64,000 nucleotides of DNA. Origin: Saccharospirillum sp040881935. Its GTDB lineage: Bacteria; Pseudomonadota; Gammaproteobacteria; Pseudomonadales; Natronospirillaceae. Shown here in pieces: positions 51,689-61,149 of the stretch (position 1 is its first letter; the number at the start of each line of letters is the position of its first letter). The stretch spans positions 1 to 64,000 of the forward strand of contig NZ_JBBECH010000072.1 of NCBI RefSeq assembly GCF_040881935.1, read 5' to 3'. The notes below the pieces were generated by a model. The model was given only the letters and a program-made list of their open reading frames with translations. It was not told the DNA's origin and did no database searches. The translations under genes and the position numbers were made by a program.

Positions 51689-54600
51689 TCAGGGCGAACC
51701 CGGGCTGCCCGGATTCGTCGGTACTACGTTGCGCAACCGATCACTGACACTGGGGTTCAATGCACTGCCGGTGTTGTTGTCGAACACACGATAAAACCGC
51801 AGTTCCGGTTCCTCGAGCGATCCGGTCACGTGCATACGTGCAGAACTAAGGCGTTCCAGCTCGTTATTGAACACCCGCTCGGTCACGTAAATGGCCGCGG
51901 CCGCCTGCGGCGACACACCAGCCAGTAAGGCCACCAGAGGAAAGGTGCTGGACAGCGGCACGGTCATGACCATATCGACATCCAGCACATCGCGAACCAG
52001 GTCGGCATCGCCACTGAAACGGAATTTAATCGCCGGCCCGTCAATCAGCAAGCGGTCACCTACGCGCGCAAAACCCCGGTCAAACAGCAATTCACCTTCG
52101 ATGACATCGTAGCTGATGCCATCGCGAATCAGGTCGGAAAAGTCCAGCGCCAGACGGCGCAGAACCCGGGTGAAATTCAGCAAACCAACCAGTTTCACGC
52201 CTTCGTATTCATCCAGCTCAAGAATAGACCCATTGGTCAGGCGCAATTCGATCCCGCCGCGTAGACGGTCAAAATCAAAGTAGGCGGGCGTGCCCGGCCA
52301 TTCGAAATCCAGATCAAACTGACCCGTTCGACTTTCGAGCACCGGGGCGTAGTCCCAGCTTTGCAGCACCCTCAATATGTTGCCGGTTCGAACCTGGCCC
52401 TGGAAAGCCGTGCGGTGCTGGTTATCCAGGTACCGCCAGGTCAATTCTCCCTCCAGACGCGCCTCGGGCATTTCTACTCTCAGATTCCGCAGCACCGCGT
52501 TGCCGTCCTCGCGCCGGATCTCAGCCCGCCAACTGCCCATATCGCGACCGTCAATTGACAGCCGGGCAATTTGCATATTCGCATCCGGCAGTTCATTCGG
52601 ACGCAACATGGCCATCGGATCCGGCGCGGGCGTGTCTTCAGCGCCAGCCTCCGGCGAGGCACCGGCGCTCGGAGGCGTACGATTAATATTCACAAAATCA
52701 AAGTCGGCAAAATGAGGATCCCCGTTGAATGGGATCAAAACCCGGCCACTCAGTTCCCGGGCTTCCAGGGTCGTCAGCCAGCCCTCATCACTGCTGAGCA
52801 CCTGCACCCGTGGCTGAGTCCAGTTCAACCCCTGGCCACGCCACAGTGCGCCTCGCAGGTTCACTTCGCGCACCAGTTGTGAACCGGCCTCGGATCCGAG
52901 CTCAGCCAGTGGCGACCCGGCTTCCTGATAAACCTCACCTACCGATTGCAAGGCCTCGCGCCACTGATCGATATTAGCTTCGGGCAGCAGGGCATCGACA
53001 TAAACCCCTGATCGCTCCCGGCGTACCAACGGCGTATTGAGGGCAAGCGTTCCGGCTTCTATCCGGTTCCCGGGTGAGAGGTCAAATGACCATTGCAATA
53101 TCTCGTTGTAATGGCCGGTAATGCCCAGCCCCTCGCTTTCGGCAAACACCAGGTCCAGCGCAAGCGGACGCACCTGTTCCGCCGTCTTACCCAGAACGGC
53201 CGGAAATGCCAGCGGCAGGTTTACCAGATCCGATTGCACGGTAATATGGGTCTGGCCCGGCAAAAAATCCAGTCGGGTATCGATGTTAATCTGGTAGGGC
53301 TGGCCAGAAAGCCAGGGGTCTTCGAGCCAACGCCCCCAGGCATCAACGGGAGTATTACCGGAAACCGAGAGGCTGACCCGGGTATCAGCCCCGGTCAGAT
53401 CAGAAGTCAGTTGTGCCTGGTGTTCAGCCCCAAACAGCCGCCCGTCGAGACGATCCGAATAAAGCCCGCGCGCGCTGCTATAACCGATATCACCGCTAAG
53501 ATCCGACACGGTAAGATCCAGTTCGGCCAAATTCAGAGTGCCGTTGTCCAACTGGCTGGTCAGCGCAATGTCGATTGGCGCCTCGCTCAACGGAACGGTT
53601 AGGTCCAGCGTCGCTTCGGTGACCCCGGACAGGGTCCAGTCACTGACCACATCCGCCGCCAGAAAGTCGAGCGGACCCTCCTGCTTGAACAACGCCAGAG
53701 CTTCGCCAGCATCGGCCGCCACGTCGAGGTCGATGAGCAGTTGCCGCTCGGAGAAAGGCAGGTGCAAACGGCCGCTGCGCAGCGCTATGCCAGCCAGATG
53801 ACCGCTCTGTGCGTCGACCTGCAGATCATCGAGTGACACCCTAACCTGACCCGACCCGCCGGTGATCGCAGGCCAACGATCATTAAACCGCACCTCAGCG
53901 TCATCGACATCGGTCACTAGGGCCAGTCCACTCTCGGTCATTCGGCCGCTTCGAAAGCCAGAAACAAAGGAAAAATCCAGATCGGAAAACCGAGCCGACT
54001 GAAGGTTGTCCAGAATCCAGGGTTTGACCTGGGCTGGCAGGCGATAGTCTGGCGTCAGCCGTTTGGCCCAGTTAGCGTTGGTGGTATCCGCTGCCACGGC
54101 CAGCCGAAAACCCACTTCACGAACATCGGCGGCAACATCACTGCCATTCACCAGGTCCACGCGCCAGTGACCAGTCAGAGGCTGCGCCGAAACGCCTGCG
54201 GTACGCTGCGCGGCATCGGGTGCGATGGCCACTTCATGGTGCCCCTCCAGTTGCACCCCGGCGCCCGCCGACCAGCGAATATCCAGTAACCCACTGATGC
54301 GCTCAAACAGAAATGGCTGCTGATAAATGGCTGGAAGCTCGAAAGTAACATCGGTGTTATCGAAATCAAGGCGCGCCGTCGCCCCCTCAGCCCGCACTTG
54401 GCCGCTGATTCCGGTTATGCCTGGAATACCCGCATAAGGTTGCATCTGCAAATCAATGACATTCGCCGTCATCCTCAGAGAATCGGGCTGACCGGTACGA
54501 TAAGCCACCTTACCCTGGTCAATGCTGGCTTGTGGAAACGCCCGATCCCAGTAACCACTGCCGTCATTCAACGCCAAATAAGCGCTGATGGGAGCCATTG

Positions 54601-55636
54601 GCAGTTGATCCCATTGCACCTGCCATTGAGACTGACGCTGGCTCGCCCGAACGATGAAATCGCCCTGAACCTCGGGTTCTGCTCCACCAGACCGTTCCAG
54701 TTCATGGGAAAAATGACGTACCCAGAGGTCCGTACCCGCGGTGGTCCGTTCGGCAAACAACTCCATATCCAGATTGCGCAGCGTCAACCCGGCGCGGCTA
54801 CCAGTAAAGCGGGTAACCGGGCTTTGCAAACGAACCTGCGCCGACTGCCATTGATCACGGGTCAGACTGATCCAGTACTCACCCGCAAGCGAGGCCTGAC
54901 GCATGTCCGGCAGACGCTCCTGCAGCCAGGGCGCCATATCAAAGGCACCGTGCCGTGCGTATAGGCTCACCTCATATTGATTGTTACGGCGAGTGCTTTC
55001 CAGTTGCAGTTCGATGGGAACCGTCAGGCCATCAAAATTGACACTGGCTTGTGCACGCATCCAGTTGTCGTCCTCCAGACCGGTCAGTTGCGCCGACTCC
55101 ATGGCAACCGTCATTCCCGGCAATAGTCGGGGCTCTATGTGCAGGGCCATATCGGTAAAACGAACTTCCCGCTGCTGGCGAATCAGGGCGATCACCTGCT
55201 CAAGCGACATGTCGGAGGGGTTGGCCCGACCTGACCCGCCACCCACACCGGCGAAGGACCACCCCTGTTCCGTCTGTATCAGGTTGGCTTCAAATCCGGT
55301 CAGTTCAAATCGTTTAAACACCGGCGATAGCGTCACCAGCGATTGAATTAATGCTGGCTCCAGCAACATTCGCTCAACACTGAGGGTTGAACTAATCTGA
55401 ACGTCTTCAGCAATAAGAATGGGGTTGAACTGGCTCCACTGTCCGCTGAGGCGGCCAATGGAGACCGACGCGTTGAGGCGGTCACTGAGCAACAGCGCCA
55501 GTTCCGCGTTATAGCGTTCGACATGCGGGAAAAACTGACGGCCCAGCGCCAGGTAGGCGGCCACCAGTAAAATCCAGAACGCACCGATCTTCAGCAACAC
55601 CGTGCCCAGTGTCTTTACCAAGCGATACCTGGCCAT
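51689..55636 (-). CDS. yhdP: YhdP-family AsmA-like envelope lipid-transport protein
   Basis: A 1315-residue protein, near the 1266 of E. coli YhdP. An N-terminal membrane helix (ILLVAAYLALGRQFF) is followed by a very long beta-rich periplasmic part, the extended hydrophobic groove that bridges the membranes. The C-terminal AsmA-like region includes LVGLLNFTRVLRRLALDFSDL and GPAIKFRFSGDADLV. With TamB and YdbH-type proteins it carries phospholipids to the outer membrane. It lies between rng and the Nit gene, the conserved order. Confidence 0.93.
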   Translation of the reverse strand: MARYRLVKTLGTVLLKIGAFWILLVAAYLALGRQFFPHVERYNAELALLLSDRLNASVSIGRLSGQWSQFNPILIAEDVQISSTLSVERMLLEPALIQSLVTLSPVFKRFELTGFEANLIQTEQGWSFAGVGGGSGRANPSDMSLEQVIALIRQQREVRFTDMALHIEPRLLPGMTVAMESAQLTGLEDDNWMRAQASVNFDGLTVPIELQLESTRRNNQYEVSLYARHGAFDMAPWLQERLPDMRQASLAGEYWISLTRDQWQSAQVRLQSPVTRFTGSRAGLTLRNLDMELFAERTTAGTDLWVRHFSHELERSGGAEPEVQGDFIVRASQRQSQWQVQWDQLPMAPISAYLALNDGSGYWDRAFPQASIDQGKVAYRTGQPDSLRMTANVIDLQMQPYAGIPGITGISGQVRAEGATARLDFDNTDVTFELPAIYQQPFLFERISGLLDIRWSAGAGVQLEGHHEVAIAPDAAQRTAGVSAQPLTGHWRVDLVNGSDVAADVREVGFRLAVAADTTNANWAKRLTPDYRLPAQVKPWILDNLQSARFSDLDFSFVSGFRSGRMTESGLALVTDVDDAEVRFNDRWPAITGGSGQVRVSLDDLQVDAQSGHLAGIALRSGRLHLPFSERQLLIDLDVAADAGEALALFKQEGPLDFLAADVVSDWTLSGVTEATLDLTVPLSEAPIDIALTSQLDNGTLNLAELDLTVSDLSGDIGYSSARGLYSDRLDGRLFGAEHQAQLTSDLTGADTRVSLSVSGNTPVDAWGRWLEDPWLSGQPYQINIDTRLDFLPGQTHITVQSDLVNLPLAFPAVLGKTAEQVRPLALDLVFAESEGLGITGHYNEILQWSFDLSPGNRIEAGTLALNTPLVRRERSGVYVDALLPEANIDQWREALQSVGEVYQEAGSPLAELGSEAGSQLVREVNLRGALWRGQGLNWTQPRVQVLSSDEGWLTTLEARELSGRVLIPFNGDPHFADFDFVNINRTPPSAGASPEAGAEDTPAPDPMAMLRPNELPDANMQIARLSIDGRDMGSWRAEIRREDGNAVLRNLRVEMPEARLEGELTWRYLDNQHRTAFQGQVRTGNILRVLQSWDYAPVLESRTGQFDLDFEWPGTPAYFDFDRLRGGIELRLTNGSILELDEYEGVKLVGLLNFTRVLRRLALDFSDLIRDGISYDVIEGELLFDRGFARVGDRLLIDGPAIKFRFSGDADLVRDVLDVDMVMTVPLSSTFPLVALLAGVSPQAAAAIYVTERVFNNELERLSSARMHVTGSLEEPELRFYRVFDNNTGSALNPSVSDRLRNVVPTNPGSPGSP

Positions 55637-55715
55637 GGATCAGCGCTTCAGCGGACTGGCGGCCGCGCCGCCGTTTGAGCCAACGCCCGCTGTTGGTAAC
55701 AGTGCGGGCGCTGGC

Positions 55716-57176
55716 CTACTGCAGAATGACATCAAATTGTTCCTGGCTGTACATGGGCTCAACCTGAAACCGAATCGGCTTGCCGATAAAATCTTCGAGA
55801 TCGGCCAGATTGGACGATTCTTCATCCAGCAGTCGATCAACCACTTCCTGCGACGCCAGTACCAGATACTGGTCGTTATTGTAGGCGCGCTCTTCGCGCA
55901 ATATTTCCCGAAAAACTTCATAGCACACTGTCTGGGGGGTCTTGATACGGCCTCGACCATTACAGACAGAACAGGTCTCTGTCATCATGTGTTCCAGACT
56001 TTCCCGGGTCCGCTTGCGCGTCATTTCAACCAGACCAAGGTCGGATACACCGGTTAATTTGCTTTTGGCGTGGTCTTTCTCCAGGTATTTTTCCAGCATG
56101 CGCAAGACCTGGCGTTGATGCTCGGGATCATCCATGTCGATAAAATCGATGATGATAATGCCACCTAAATTGCGCAACCGCAGTTGCCGCACAATGGTAG
56201 TGACCGCCTCCAGATTGGTCTTGAAGATTGTCTCTTCCAGATTGCGATGACCCACAAAAGCGCCGGTATTAACATCTACCGTTGTCATCGCCTCCGTCTG
56301 GTCAATAATCAGATAACCGCCCGACTTCAACTCGACTTTACGCCCCAAAGCCCGGCGAATTTCATCCTCGACCGCAAAGAGATCAAAAATAGGCCGTTCA
56401 CCCGGGTAGTACTCGAACACGGGCTCAACTTCGGGGGTGTATTTACGCACGAAATCAATAACCTTGGTGTAGGTCTCTTTCGAATCTATGCGTATTTTCT
56501 CGACATCCGCCCGCACCAGATCACGGGCAACGCGCAGGTACAGTGGCAGGTCTTCATAAATAGTGGCTGGCCCCTGCATCTCCAGTATCCGCTCGCCCAA
56601 CACTCGAAATACACGCTTCAGATAATTCAGATCCGACTGGATTTCCTGTTCACCGATGCCTTCGGCCGCGGTACGCAAAATGTAACCACCCTTTTCGATG
56701 CCCTCATCCGCTTTGACTTTCAGTACCAGAGAGCGCAGACGCTCTCGCTCGTCCTCACCGTCAATGCGCTGGGATACGCCAATGTGGTTCGAATCCGGCA
56801 TGTACACCAGGTAACGCGACGGAATCGATAAATGGGTGGTTAACCGTGCGCCCTTAGTGCCAATGGGATCTTTGATCACCTGCACCGTAATCGACTCACC
56901 CTCACGCACCAGAGACTGGATGGATTTCTGCGCTTCACCTTCACGCCTGGGCTGATCAAAATCAGATGCATGAATAAAGGCAGCCCGCTCCAAACCTATA
57001 TCAACAAAGGCCGCCTGCATGCCAGGCAACACCCGGACGACCTTACCACGGTAAACATTACCGACGATCCCGCGTGTTTGCTCACGCTCGATGAAAATCT
57101 CCTGAACGGCCCCGTTTTCAACGATGGCCACCCGGGTTTCCATCGGTGTTACGTTTACCAATATCTCTGAATTCAT
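55716..57176 (-). CDS. rng: ribonuclease G
   Basis: A 486-residue endoribonuclease, start at ATG 57176 so that it begins MNSEILVNVTPMETRVAIVE as in E. coli. The S1 domain holds RGIVGNVYRGKVVRVLPGMQAAFVDIG. The catalytic aspartates are in TTVDVNTGAF and IIDFIDMD, and the zinc-link cysteines in CSVCNGRGRI. It trims the 5' end of 16S rRNA and degrades some mRNAs. It is part of the yhdP-rng-maf group. Confidence 0.96.
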   Translation of the reverse strand: MNSEILVNVTPMETRVAIVENGAVQEIFIEREQTRGIVGNVYRGKVVRVLPGMQAAFVDIGLERAAFIHASDFDQPRREGEAQKSIQSLVREGESITVQVIKDPIGTKGARLTTHLSIPSRYLVYMPDSNHIGVSQRIDGEDERERLRSLVLKVKADEGIEKGGYILRTAAEGIGEQEIQSDLNYLKRVFRVLGERILEMQGPATIYEDLPLYLRVARDLVRADVEKIRIDSKETYTKVIDFVRKYTPEVEPVFEYYPGERPIFDLFAVEDEIRRALGRKVELKSGGYLIIDQTEAMTTVDVNTGAFVGHRNLEETIFKTNLEAVTTIVRQLRLRNLGGIIIIDFIDMDDPEHQRQVLRMLEKYLEKDHAKSKLTGVSDLGLVEMTRKRTRESLEHMMTETCSVCNGRGRIKTPQTVCYEVFREILREERAYNNDQYLVLASQEVVDRLLDEESSNLADLEDFIGKPIRFQVEPMYSQEQFDVILQ

Positions 57177-57308
57177 AACTGAGCCTGTTCGAACCCTAAA
57201 TTTCAAGCGCTGGCGCAGTATCGGTGCCCCAGGCTCATGCTGTTTGAGCGCTTTGCTGCGAACCCTGCCCGGTAAGACCGACCTGAAACCAGCGGAGCCA
57301 GCAAGGCA

Positions 57309-57911
57309 TCAGACCGACACCAGGGCACCACCCCAGACCACGACACCCCTGCGGGTCAATAATTGGGCCGTTTCGCGCAGTGGTAGACCTACAATAGCAG
57401 AATAGCTACCTTCAATCCGTTTGATAAATACCGACGCCAACCCCTGAACAGCATAGCCCCCGGCTTTATCGCAAGGTTCACCGGTTTCCCAGTAGGCCCG
57501 GGCTTGTTCAGGCATGACATCGGCGAAGACCACCCGTGAGGTTACCACCTCAACATCCACCTGGCCGTGGCTGGCCAGGGCTACAGCGGTCATGACATCG
57601 TGGGCTCGTCCGGACAACCGCTCCATCATATCGAGAAAGTCATCCCGGTCACGCGGTTTGCCGAGTATGTCCCGGTCTACAACCACCGCGGTATCCGAGC
57701 CCAGAAACAAAGCGTTAGACTCACCGCGATCGGCCACAATGGCCAGCCCCGCAGCGGCTTTTTCCCGGGCCAGGCGGCTAACATAGTCAGCGGCGCTTTC
57801 AAGGGACTCCATGCGTTCGTCAATATCGATCGGTAAAAGGGAAAATTCAACACCCAGACCGCTCAGCAACTCACGTCGGCGGGGTGACTGTGAAGCCAGA
57901 TACAACGTCAT
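57309..57911 (-). CDS. maf: Maf-family dTTP/UTP pyrophosphatase
   Basis: A 200-residue nucleotide pyrophosphatase of the YhdE type, start at ATG 57911 behind AAGGAG. It begins MTLYLASQSPRRRELL, has LGSDTAVVVD with the metal-binding aspartate, KPRDRDDF, HDVMTAVAL, and the KAGGYAVQGL and GSYSAIVGLPL segments that separate YhdE-type from YceF-type Maf. It removes non-canonical or excess nucleotides. Confidence 0.94.
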   Translation of the reverse strand: MTLYLASQSPRRRELLSGLGVEFSLLPIDIDERMESLESAADYVSRLAREKAAAGLAIVADRGESNALFLGSDTAVVVDRDILGKPRDRDDFLDMMERLSGRAHDVMTAVALASHGQVDVEVVTSRVVFADVMPEQARAYWETGEPCDKAGGYAVQGLASVFIKRIEGSYSAIVGLPLRETAQLLTRRGVVVWGGALVSV

Positions 57912-57993
57912 AGTGACTCCTTGCAAGAAAAACGAGACTTAAAAAATAAGAAATCGATACAGGTTTCAGGCGCATAACGCGCAGCGTCGTGGC

Positions 57994-58482
57994 CTATTGA
58001 ACCCGAAACCGCAACTGCAACGCCCGTAAAATCACATACACCCAAGGCCACAGCAACGCACTCACCAGCGATGGTAACAAATGCATCTCTCCGGTGATGC
58101 CTGACCCCAGAAAATCACGACACCATTGCACCAGTAACTGACTGACCGCAATAATCAAAAACACCACCAAAGCCTGCTGTAAAATCGGATACATGCGCAA
58201 CCGCTGGTGCAATAGCAAAACCAGATACGCCAGCCCGCTGTAGGCCAGTGCGAACACCCCAAGATAGGTACCCAACACCACGTCCTGCAGCAAGCCCACA
58301 CAAAAGCCAACGGTAATACCGACGCGATCAGGCAGCACCAGGGCCCAGAAAATCAGAAACAGCCCGACCCAGTCGGGCCTGGCCAGGGCGATCATTTGTG
58401 GCAACGGGACGGCCGCGAGCAAATAGGCGATAAAGAAACTGAGGGCGATAACCCACAGACCCTTGGCGGGTTTGGCTTTCAT
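57994..58482 (-). CDS. mreD: rod-shape protein MreD
   Basis: A 162-residue inner-membrane protein with five to six helices; RPDWVGLFLIFWALVLPDRVGI and GFCVGLLQDVVLGTYLG are the conserved MreD segments. Its start overlaps the mreC stop by four bases. It works with MreB, MreC and RodA in side-wall synthesis. Confidence 0.94.
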   Translation of the reverse strand: MKAKPAKGLWVIALSFFIAYLLAAVPLPQMIALARPDWVGLFLIFWALVLPDRVGITVGFCVGLLQDVVLGTYLGVFALAYSGLAYLVLLLHQRLRMYPILQQALVVFLIIAVSQLLVQWCRDFLGSGITGEMHLLPSLVSALLWPWVYVILRALQLRFRVQ

Positions 58483-59306
58483 TCTGACTCCCGCTTGAAG
58501 ATGAGTAGTAAGTTCCGACTGCGGGACAGCTCAGCCAGCGGTCTGGCCCGTATGGTCGCAAACGGCTCTCCGGTATCGTATTCGATGGCCTGAACTTCAG
58601 CGACCGGGTACCCCTCCGGAAAACGCCCGGCCAGGCCCGAGGTGATCAATAAGTCGCCGATCTGAACGTCGGCGGTACTGGGTACAAATTCCATTTCCAG
58701 AACATCCAGGTCTCCGGTTCCCACCACGATGCTGCGCATGCCATTACGGTTAATTTGCACCGGAACGGCGTGGTTGGCGTCCGCCACCATCAGCACCCGC
58801 GAGGTTAACGAATTGACCTGAATAACCTGCCCAAAGAGCCCGGTAGCGTCCAGCACAGCCTGCCCGACATAGACGCCATCCTGGGCGCCACGGTTAATGA
58901 TAACCTGATGGGTAAAGGGGTCTGGATCGACGCTGAGCATTTCGGCAGTCAGATAATCGGCCTCAAACCGGGGCGTGGCATCCAGCAAGCGTCGCAGTCG
59001 CTCGTTTTCCGCCTCAAGCACCGCCAATCGCTGAGCCTGTTGCCGCAATACAAGAACCTGATTGCTCAGGGAACGGTTGTCTTCGATCAACTTCTCGCGT
59101 TCGGCGAAGGTCCGGCTGGACCACACCACCATATCGGTCGGCAGACTGATCAGGGATTGTACGGGAGATACCAGATAAGACAGGGTCTGTCGCAGATAAT
59201 CGACCTGGGTGTAGCGGGCATCCAGAGCCATCAGCGCGACAGAGACCACCACAGCTACCAGAAGACGATAGCCGTGCTGTGGACCGGCAGAAAACAGCGC
59301 TTTGAT
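58479..59306 (-). CDS. mreC: rod-shape protein MreC, apparent non-standard start
   Basis: From the first ordinary start (GTG 59252) the protein has 257 residues but begins in the middle of its only membrane helix. The same open frame continues upstream and reads IKALFSAGPQHGYRLLVAVV from 59306, as MreC proteins normally do. The codon at 59306 is ATC (GTC precedes it) and a good AGGAG lies 8 bases before it, but no ATG, GTG or TTG is available. The rest is typical: coiled coil QAQRLAVLEAENERLRRLL, then the beta domains. I give 59306 as the most likely start. MreC scaffolds the elongasome in the periplasm. Confidence 0.85.
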   Translation of the reverse strand: MKALFSAGPQHGYRLLVAVVVSVALMALDARYTQVDYLRQTLSYLVSPVQSLISLPTDMVVWSSRTFAEREKLIEDNRSLSNQVLVLRQQAQRLAVLEAENERLRRLLDATPRFEADYLTAEMLSVDPDPFTHQVIINRGAQDGVYVGQAVLDATGLFGQVIQVNSLTSRVLMVADANHAVPVQINRNGMRSIVVGTGDLDVLEMEFVPSTADVQIGDLLITSGLAGRFPEGYPVAEVQAIEYDTGEPFATIRARPLAELSRSRNLLLIFKRESE

Positions 59307-59387
59307 GACAGACTCTCCTATGAAATGCGGGTCGCAAGAACCATGCAGTCAGGCCGGAATTAAACCGACCCGGTCTGCAGACGACCA

Positions 59388-60422
59388 TTATTCACTGAAA
59401 AAGTCGAACACACGTTCATCCATCATTTCCAGTGCACGGCCACCACCACGGGCCACACAGGTCAGCGGGTCATCGGCGACCAGGACCGGCAGACCGGTTT
59501 CCTCGCTCAGCAACTTGTCGATATCCCGCAACAGGGCTCCGCCACCGGTCAATACCAGGCCGCGTTCAGCGATATCGGACGCAAGCTCAGGGGGGGTTTG
59601 CTCAAGGGCACTCTTGACCGCCTGAACAATGGCCGACAGGCTTTCCTGCAGGGCTTCCAGCACTTCATTTGAATTCAGGGTGAAACTGCGCGGTATGCCC
59701 TCGGCCAGGTTACGACCGCGAACATCGATCTCGCGAATTTCCGTACCGGGGTAAGCACAGCCGATCTCGATCTTGATGCGTTCGGCCGTGGCCTCCCCAA
59801 TCAGCGAGCCGTAGTTGCGACGAATGTAAGCCACAATGGCTTCATCGAAGCGGTCACCACCGACTCGAACGGATTCGGCATAAACCACACCGTTCAACGA
59901 AATAACAGCAATTTCCGTAGTACCACCACCGATATCCACGACCATGGAACCGCGGGCTTCCTCAACCGGCAGACCCGCGCCAATGGCAGCGGCCATGGGC
60001 TCTTCCACCAAAAATACTTCCCGGGCACCCGCGCCAAAGGCCGACTCACGAATGGCTTTTCGCTCTACCTGCGTCGACTTGCAGGGTACACAAATCAGCA
60101 CACGCGGGCTCGGCGCAAACCAGCTGTTCTCATGCACTTTGGCAATAAAATGCTGCAGCATTTTTTCGGTAACGTGAAAGTCGGCAATAACGCCGTCTTT
60201 CAGTGGGCGAATGGCCTGAATGCTGCCCGGCGTCCGGCCCAGCATGCGCTTGGCCTCCTCGCCGACCGCAGCTACGGTCTTCTGATTGCCGGACAGGCGC
60301 ACAGCCACAACCGACGGTTCATTCAAGACGATGTCGCGATCGCGTACATAAATCAGTGTATTTGCAGTACCCAGGTCAATCGACAAGTCGCTTGAAAAAA
60401 GTCCCCGAATCTTTTTAAACAT
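59388..60422 (-). CDS. mreB: rod-shape actin MreB
   Basis: A 344-residue actin-like ATPase, start at ATG 60422 (MFKKIRGLFSSDLSIDLGTA), near E. coli MreB at 347. The phosphate loop DLGTANTLIYV, the second phosphate loop VVDIGGGTTEIAVIS and the LTGGGALLRDID adenosine motif are intact. The N-terminal amphipathic segment binds the membrane. It is first in mreBCD and probably transcribed from the divergent region facing gatC. Confidence 0.97.
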   Translation of the reverse strand: MFKKIRGLFSSDLSIDLGTANTLIYVRDRDIVLNEPSVVAVRLSGNQKTVAAVGEEAKRMLGRTPGSIQAIRPLKDGVIADFHVTEKMLQHFIAKVHENSWFAPSPRVLICVPCKSTQVERKAIRESAFGAGAREVFLVEEPMAAAIGAGLPVEEARGSMVVDIGGGTTEIAVISLNGVVYAESVRVGGDRFDEAIVAYIRRNYGSLIGEATAERIKIEIGCAYPGTEIREIDVRGRNLAEGIPRSFTLNSNEVLEALQESLSAIVQAVKSALEQTPPELASDIAERGLVLTGGGALLRDIDKLLSEETGLPVLVADDPLTCVARGGGRALEMMDERVFDFFSE

Positions 60423-60497
60423 TTTTTGATGATTCCAATTCAGATGGGTGTGGTACAAGTGGGTATGGGAAACCGGCTACAGGATTTCCTGATGACA

Positions 60498-60612
60498 ACC
60501 CAATAAATCCACACTATTAAAGCCATGACATAGCCCGGCAATGTATCAATGGCAGGGATTTTGGGCAAGCTGTAAATATGATAACTTATGCCTCATCAAT
60601 GATTTATTGGGT
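60498..60612. repeat. 115-bp segment bounded by 12-bp inverted repeats
   Basis: ACCCAATAAATC at 60498-60509 and GATTTATTGGGT at 60601-60612 are perfect inverted copies. The segment lies in the 427-bp divergent region between mreB and gatC. No clear target-site duplication is seen. The rest of this region shows no gene; a good ribosome site AAGGAG precedes gatC. Confidence 0.5.
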
Positions 60613-60849
60613 AGAGTTAAAGCATTAATACACCCGGATGTGAACTGAACACCGGTGCAGATTCGCACGTTCGAATCGAAGCGAACATCAATTCAGGTTC
60701 AGGAAGCACGCCGTTAGCCAGGCCTGTCCCAATTGAACCAGCTATTGTCGCCCAACCGCCCAATGCACTGAAGCAGCGTGTAAAGCTTGCTTCGGTGAAG
60801 TCGGTCTGAGCGTCCTGGTCACTTTTATAGCCCAAGGAGATCCACAACC

Positions 60850-61137
60850 ATGAGCCTAGACCGCTCCCAGGTGGAAAACGTTGCCCAACTGGCCCGATTG
60901 CAGGTCAGCGAAGACGCCATGCCCGAAACAGTAGCCAGCCTGTCGAGCATTCTCGATCTGGCCGACCAACTGCAAAAAGTCGATACCCAGGGCGTCGAAC
61001 CCCTATCCAACCCGCTGGATGCGACCGCGCGGCTGCGGCCCGATGAGGTAACCGAACACAATCAGCGAGAAGCCTATCAGGCGATTGCACCGAGTACGAC
61101 CGATGGTTTGTACCTTGTCCCCAAAGTCATAGAGTGA
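60850..61137 (+). CDS. gatC: Asp-tRNA(Asn)/Glu-tRNA(Gln) amidotransferase subunit C
   Basis: A 95-residue subunit with AAGGAG upstream. It starts MSLDRSQVENVAQLARLQVS and ends in LRPDEVTEHNQREAYQAIAP, both typical. It ties GatA and GatB together. The gatCAB operon supplies Gln-tRNA or Asn-tRNA by transamidation. Confidence 0.96.
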   Translation: MSLDRSQVENVAQLARLQVSEDAMPETVASLSSILDLADQLQKVDTQGVEPLSNPLDATARLRPDEVTEHNQREAYQAIAPSTTDGLYLVPKVIE

Positions 61138-61149
61138 GCCAGACCCAAG

